Positions 13,259-15,852 of a stretch of 15,852 bases of DNA are shown here, one piece after another. Under the pieces are notes generated by a model that was not told where the DNA came from, did not search any database, and worked only from the letters and a program-made list of their open reading frames with translations. The DNA lies in the NCBI GenBank assembly GCA_902480035.1, contig CABSRC010000029.1, forward strand, positions 1-15,852. Direction: 5' to 3'. A program made the translations under genes and the position numbers. The stretch comes from an uncultured Streptococcus sp. (GTDB taxonomy: Bacteria; Bacillota; Bacilli; Lactobacillales; Streptococcaceae). Position 1 is the stretch's first letter. Each line of letters begins with the position of its first letter.

Positions 13259-13678
13259 ATGGAAGTCAAGATAACAGATCTTCATCCGACCCAACTTTAT
13301 TTATCAGAAAAGAAGTTACAAGCTATCCAGATGCTGGATCAGTCGGCAGAAATCATCAATGTGGATCCAATTAGTGTTCTTGCATTTGGAAATCGCTTCT
13401 TGATTACAGACGGGCATCACAGGGCTTATCAGGCTTTATTGGCAGGTCGGGATATGATTTCTGCTGAGTTTGATAGAGATGGTGGCGATGAGTTGTATGC
13501 CCTCTATGCGCAAGCTTGCGAGGAAAGAAAGATAACCTCTGTTTTGGATTTAAAACATCGTATCTTACCTCAAGATGAGTATGAAGCAAAATGGTATAAC
13601 TGGTGTGATGGTTTTAACCAAGCAGCAACTCTTCTATTGAAGAGGCAAGCAGATGAAACAGACAAGGCAAATAGATAA
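13259..13678 (+). CDS. ParB/Srx-fold (ParB N-terminal-like) protein
   Basis: A 139-residue protein. The stretch from the N-terminus to about residue 75 follows the ParB/Srx pattern: a V-x-x-L-x-P-T-Q-L opening (MEVKITDLHPTQLY), then PISVLAFGNRFLITDGHHRAYQALLAG, in which DGHHR is the counterpart of the GxHR phosphate-binding motif. There is no helix-turn-helix or dimer domain of true ParB partition proteins and no parA neighbour, so a role in segregation is unlikely. Nucleotide binding or nuclease activity is possible for the fold. The frame is open 22 codons further upstream from a GTG, but the ATG at 13259 has an excellent GAGGAG at 6 nt and starts exactly at the domain, so it is chosen. It is codirectional with trpX, 123 nt downstream, with no terminator seen between them. 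Confidence 0.8.
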   Translation: MEVKITDLHPTQLYLSEKKLQAIQMLDQSAEIINVDPISVLAFGNRFLITDGHHRAYQALLAGRDMISAEFDRDGGDELYALYAQACEERKITSVLDLKHRILPQDEYEAKWYNWCDGFNQAATLLLKRQADETDKANR

Positions 13679-13724
13679 TGCACTGTCTCTTGCTCCTTTT
13701 TCTAGTGAATTAGTCTTATCTAAC

Positions 13725-13753
13725 TTGTTTTTTAACTAAAAATCTGATAAACT
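13725..13753 (+). promoter_or_regulatory. Promoter of the pheS T-box transcript
   Basis: TTGTTT (13725-13730), a 17-nt spacer and TAAACT (13748-13753), with TGA in front of the -10 giving an extended -10. The start is predicted about 13760, just before the T-box leader. Confidence 0.65.
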
Positions 13754-13769
13754 ATGTAGTAATTGAATA

Positions 13770-13958
13770 GAAATCTGCAAGACTAGTATCTCAAGGGAAG
13801 TGCGACAGGGAGAAGAGCCGTGACTGAAAGCTCTTTGCATGAAAGCTGAGTGAATTCACTTGCGTAAAGGATTTAGAAATTAAGGTCTGGTTTACAGATA
13901 AAAACGGATGGTACCGCGTGTCAACGCTCCGAATGTGGGTGTTGGCGCGTGGTTTTTT
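13770..13958 (+). ncRNA. T-box riboswitch leader, phenylalanine specific, controlling pheS-GNAT-pheT
   Basis: The T-box sequence GGATGGTACCGCG (13906-13918) is followed by a terminator. Upstream Stem I contains GAATTCACTT, with specifier TTC (Phe) at 13855-13857 followed by A. The antiterminator bulge TGGT (13909-13912) would pair with the ACCA end of tRNA-Phe (discriminator A73). This agrees with both the specifier and the downstream genes, which encode phenylalanyl-tRNA synthetase. Uncharged tRNA-Phe should turn the operon on. Together with the promoter region it fills the 313-nt gap between the ParB-like gene and pheS. The 5' limit is approximate. Confidence 0.92.
13914..13958 (+). terminator. 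Regulated terminator of the Phe T-box leader
   Basis: A continuous 16-bp stem including several G-U pairs (13914-13929 with 13937-13952), a 7-nt loop and a run of six T (13953-13958). It overlaps the T-box sequence, so the antiterminator and terminator are mutually exclusive. Confidence 0.88.
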
Positions 13959-13991
13959 CTATGTCTGTAGAGGGACCATGATGGAGGAAAT

Positions 13992-15038
13992 ATGTCAACG
14001 ATTGAAGAACAACTAAAAGCGCTTCGAGAAGAAACGCTGGCAGCCTTGAAGCAGATCTCTGCTGAAAATAAAAAAGAGATGCAAGAACTACGGGTCTCTG
14101 TTCTTGGGAAGAAAGGATCTCTGACGGAAATTCTTAAAGGGATGAAGGATGTCTCTGCTGAGATGCGTCCGGTTATTGGAAAACACGTCAATGAAGCCCG
14201 TGATGTCTTGACGGCTGCCTTTGAAGAATCAGCCAAACTCTTGGAAGAAAAGAAAGTCCAAGCTAAACTAGCTAGCGAAAGCATCGATGTGACCCTTCCA
14301 GGTCGTCCAGTTGCTAGTGGTTACCGTCATATTTTGACCCAAACCAGTGAAGAAATCGAAGATATCTTTATCGGGATGGGGTATCAAGTCGTTGACGGCT
14401 TTGAAGTGGAGCAAGACTATTATAACTTTGAACGGATGAATCTGCCTAAAGATCACCCAGCGCGGGATATGCAGGATACCTTCTATATCACAGAAGAAAT
14501 CTTGCTTCGGACCCATACTTCACCTGTACAGGCGCGGGCTATGGATGCGCATGACTTTAGCAAGGGACCATTGAAGATGATCTCTCCAGGGCGGGTTTTC
14601 CGTCGGGATACGGATGATGCGACCCACAGCCACCAATTCCATCAAATCGAAGGCTTGGTCGTTGGGAAAAGCATTTCTATGGCCGACCTTCAAGGAACGC
14701 TTCAATTGATCGTGCAAAAGATGTTTGGTGCAGAACGTCAAATCCGTTTGCGTCCTTCTTACTTCCCATTCACTGAGCCATCTGTTGAGGTCGATGTCTC
14801 TTGCTTCAAATGTGGTGGAGCTGGATGTAACGTATGTAAGAAAACTGGTTGGATTGAAATCATGGGAGCCGGTATGGTTCACCCACGCGTCCTTGAGATG
14901 AGTGGTATTGACCCAACAGTCTATTCAGGATTTGCCTTTGGACTTGGTCAAGAGCGTGTGGCTATGCTTCGTTACGGAATCAATGATATCCGTGGCTTCT
15001 ATCAAGGGGATGTTCGCTTCTCAGAGCAGTTTAAATAA
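13992..15038 (+). CDS. pheS: Phenylalanyl-tRNA synthetase alpha subunit
   Basis: A 348-residue catalytic subunit of the alpha2beta2 class II synthetase that charges tRNA-Phe. The N-terminal coiled-coil (about 1-95) contacts tRNA. Class II motif 2 is at 201-221 (RVFRRDTDDATHSHQFHQIE), and motif 3 is GFAFGLGQERVAMLRYGI at 313-330, with A315 at the position whose side chain sets the size of the Phe pocket. Four cysteines, C271, C274, C279 and C282 (CFKCGGAGCNVC), form a CxxC pair typical of Gram-positive PheS and could bind metal. A GGAGG ribosome site (13983-13987) precedes the ATG closely (4 nt). It is first in an operon under the Phe T-box, and the GNAT gene follows after 2 nt. Confidence 0.98.
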   Translation: MSTIEEQLKALREETLAALKQISAENKKEMQELRVSVLGKKGSLTEILKGMKDVSAEMRPVIGKHVNEARDVLTAAFEESAKLLEEKKVQAKLASESIDVTLPGRPVASGYRHILTQTSEEIEDIFIGMGYQVVDGFEVEQDYYNFERMNLPKDHPARDMQDTFYITEEILLRTHTSPVQARAMDAHDFSKGPLKMISPGRVFRRDTDDATHSHQFHQIEGLVVGKSISMADLQGTLQLIVQKMFGAERQIRLRPSYFPFTEPSVEVDVSCFKCGGAGCNVCKKTGWIEIMGAGMVHPRVLEMSGIDPTVYSGFAFGLGQERVAMLRYGINDIRGFYQGDVRFSEQFK

Positions 15039-15040
15039 TC

Positions 15041-15556
15041 ATGTTAGTTAGAGTAAAAATCGACCAGGCACAGACCTTACGTGATCTAGAGGTGGAAACC
15101 TACCGGGATACCTTTGGTCCCTATATTGTTGAGAAAGATTTGGAAGATTACTTCTCCACTGTACTCTCTTTGGAGCAAATCGAGAAGGATCTGCTAGATC
15201 CAGAATCCGAAACCTATTTTGTCCTCAATGAAGAACAAGAAATATGTGGTTTTCTCAAGATCAACTGGGGCCAAGCACAGACCGAGCCAGTAGAGATGGA
15301 CAAGGCCTTTGAGATCCAACGGATCTATGTCAAAAAGGAATTTCATGGGGCTGGTTTTGGCAAGGAAATGTTTACCTTTGCGTTGGATCAAGCCAAGAGC
15401 CGAGGATTTGAGTGGGCTTGGCTGGGCGTCTGGGAACGCAACTTTAAGGCGCAAGATTTTTACTATCGCTTTGGATTTGAACGATTTAGTGAACATGAGT
15501 ATCCTACTGGTGATACGGTTGATATAGACTGGTTGTTGAGAAAGAAATTGATCTAG
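15041..15556 (+). CDS. GNAT family N-acetyltransferase (between pheS and pheT)
   Basis: A 171-residue GNAT protein. Motif A, the acetyl-CoA pyrophosphate loop, is QRIYVKKEFHGAGFGKEMF at 93-111, with the (Q/R)xxGx(G/A) core as HGAGFGK. Motif B is WLGVWERNFKAQDFYYRFGFE at 127-147. The overall pattern resembles PaiA-type diamine/protein acetyltransferases, but the acceptor cannot be deduced. The start ATG comes 2 nt after the pheS stop and has no clear ribosome site, so translation probably depends on coupling to pheS. A GNAT gene at this place is, as I recall, also found in the pneumococcal pheS-pheT locus, so its expression is tied to tRNA-Phe charging by the T-box. The frame ends at TAG 15554-15556, inside an inverted repeat. 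Confidence 0.9.
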   Translation: MLVRVKIDQAQTLRDLEVETYRDTFGPYIVEKDLEDYFSTVLSLEQIEKDLLDPESETYFVLNEEQEICGFLKINWGQAQTEPVEMDKAFEIQRIYVKKEFHGAGFGKEMFTFALDQAKSRGFEWAWLGVWERNFKAQDFYYRFGFERFSEHEYPTGDTVDIDWLLRKKLI

Positions 15557-15688
15557 AATGGACGAGAAACTTCTATTCTAGAGAAAGGGAGGTTACTAGA
15601 CCTTCCTAAGCCAGCCTCGAGCTGGAAAACACAAAATGAAAGGATCAAAACGAGGGTGACTGAAAATCTAGGAAAGATATCTAGATTT
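15552..15688 (+). repeat. Hairpin-rich spacer between the GNAT gene and pheT
   Basis: Four inverted repeats lie in a 157-nt spacer. They are TCTAGAAT/ATTCTAGA (15552-15559 with 15575-15582), AGGGAGGT/ACCTTCCT (15586-15593 with 15600-15607, one G-U), CCAGC/GCTGG (15611-15615 with 15621-15625) and AAATCTAG/CTAGATTT (15664-15671 with 15681-15688). The second buries AGAAAGGGAGGT, a nearly perfect ribosome-binding sequence with no suitable start codon behind it. No long T-run follows any hairpin, so these are not ordinary terminators. Confidence 0.55.
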
Positions 15689-15713
15689 CTGCTTAGCCCT
15701 TGGTATCTTACAT

Positions 15714-15852
15714 ATGTTAGTTAGTTATAAATGGTTAAAACAATTGGTGGACGTGGATGTGCCATCAGAAGAGTTGGCTGAAAAAATGTCAACCACAGGG
15801 ATCGAGGTAGAAGGTGTGGAATCACCTGCTGCTGGTCTCTCAAAAATTGTCG
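15714..15852 (+). CDS. pheT: Phenylalanyl-tRNA synthetase beta subunit, N-terminal 46 codons (3' end outside window)
   Basis: The sequence starts MLVSYKWLKQLVDVDVPSEE and continues ELAEKMSTTGIEVEGVE, the highly conserved PheT N-terminus of the beta subunit (full length about 800 residues), which with PheS makes the heterotetramer and later carries the tRNA-binding and editing domains. The start is set by homology: ATG at 15714-15716, with no usable alternative in frame nearby. No Shine-Dalgarno sequence is seen in the preceding 20 nt (CCTTGGTATCTTACAT), which is unusual for a highly needed gene. It is third in the T-box operon, 157 nt after the GNAT gene. Confidence 0.95.
   Translation, partial: MLVSYKWLKQLVDVDVPSEELAEKMSTTGIEVEGVESPAAGLSKIV

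Noticed and set aside
15636..15659. Seven-codon frame MKGSKRG in the GNAT-pheT spacer
   Set aside because: It has no ribosome site at a proper distance; the strong site at 15582-15593 is over 40 nt away and held in a hairpin.
1..15852. CRISPR arrays, insertion sequences, phage or defence genes
   Set aside because: No repeat-spacer pattern, transposase or defence domain was found in any convincing frame; the window is core chromosome.

Overview
This window comes from a low-GC Gram-positive chromosome, almost certainly a viridans-type Streptococcus of the mitis/sanguinis lineages. The grounds are EzrA; a PavA/RqcH protein very close to the pneumococcal one as I remember it; an enolase carrying the streptococcal FYDKERKVY surface motif at residues 248-256; a TrpX-type tryptophan-binding protein behind a T-box; and pheS and pheT separated by a GNAT acetyltransferase gene. 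I cannot name the species from sequence alone. The window is ordinary core chromosome: I see no phage genes, insertion sequences, CRISPR array, tRNA or rRNA.

Layout, left half. The 3' part of ezrA runs into a terminator. A serB-glycerate kinase operon follows (genes overlap 16 nt), ending at a long bidirectional terminator shared with a convergent DUF1694/YueI-like gene. That gene is divergent from eno and appears to have a leaderless transcript. Eno and a small 61-codon gene converge on two back-to-back terminators. Upstream of the small gene, on the same minus strand, lies a lactonase (6-phosphogluconolactonase-type) gene. It is divergent from an AI-2E family membrane protein gene that overlaps a TPR protein gene. 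An acetolactate decarboxylase gene with its own extended -10 promoter follows.

Layout, right half. The alsD and rqcH/pavA genes converge on a 296-nt gap. It holds two near-identical terminator hairpins flanking a 138-nt multi-hairpin element closed by a perfect 10-bp terminal inverted repeat. This is the least explained structure in the window. Next is a tryptophan T-box leader (specifier TGG, bulge TGGC), a 9-codon mini-ORF containing one Trp codon, and trpX without its usual permease and ATPase partners next to it. A small stand-alone ParB-like-fold gene follows. Last is a phenylalanine T-box (specifier TTC, bulge TGGT) in front of pheS, a GNAT acetyltransferase gene and the beginning of pheT. 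A hairpin-rich 157-nt spacer separates the GNAT gene from pheT.

How the genes fit together. The left half touches lower glycolysis and serine metabolism: phosphoserine phosphatase, glycerate kinase feeding phosphoglycerate, and enolase consuming 2-phosphoglycerate. Acetolactate decarboxylase handles overflow from pyruvate. The right half is about translation and its amino acid supply: ribosome quality control, tryptophan uptake under tRNA-Trp control, and phenylalanyl-tRNA synthetase under tRNA-Phe control.
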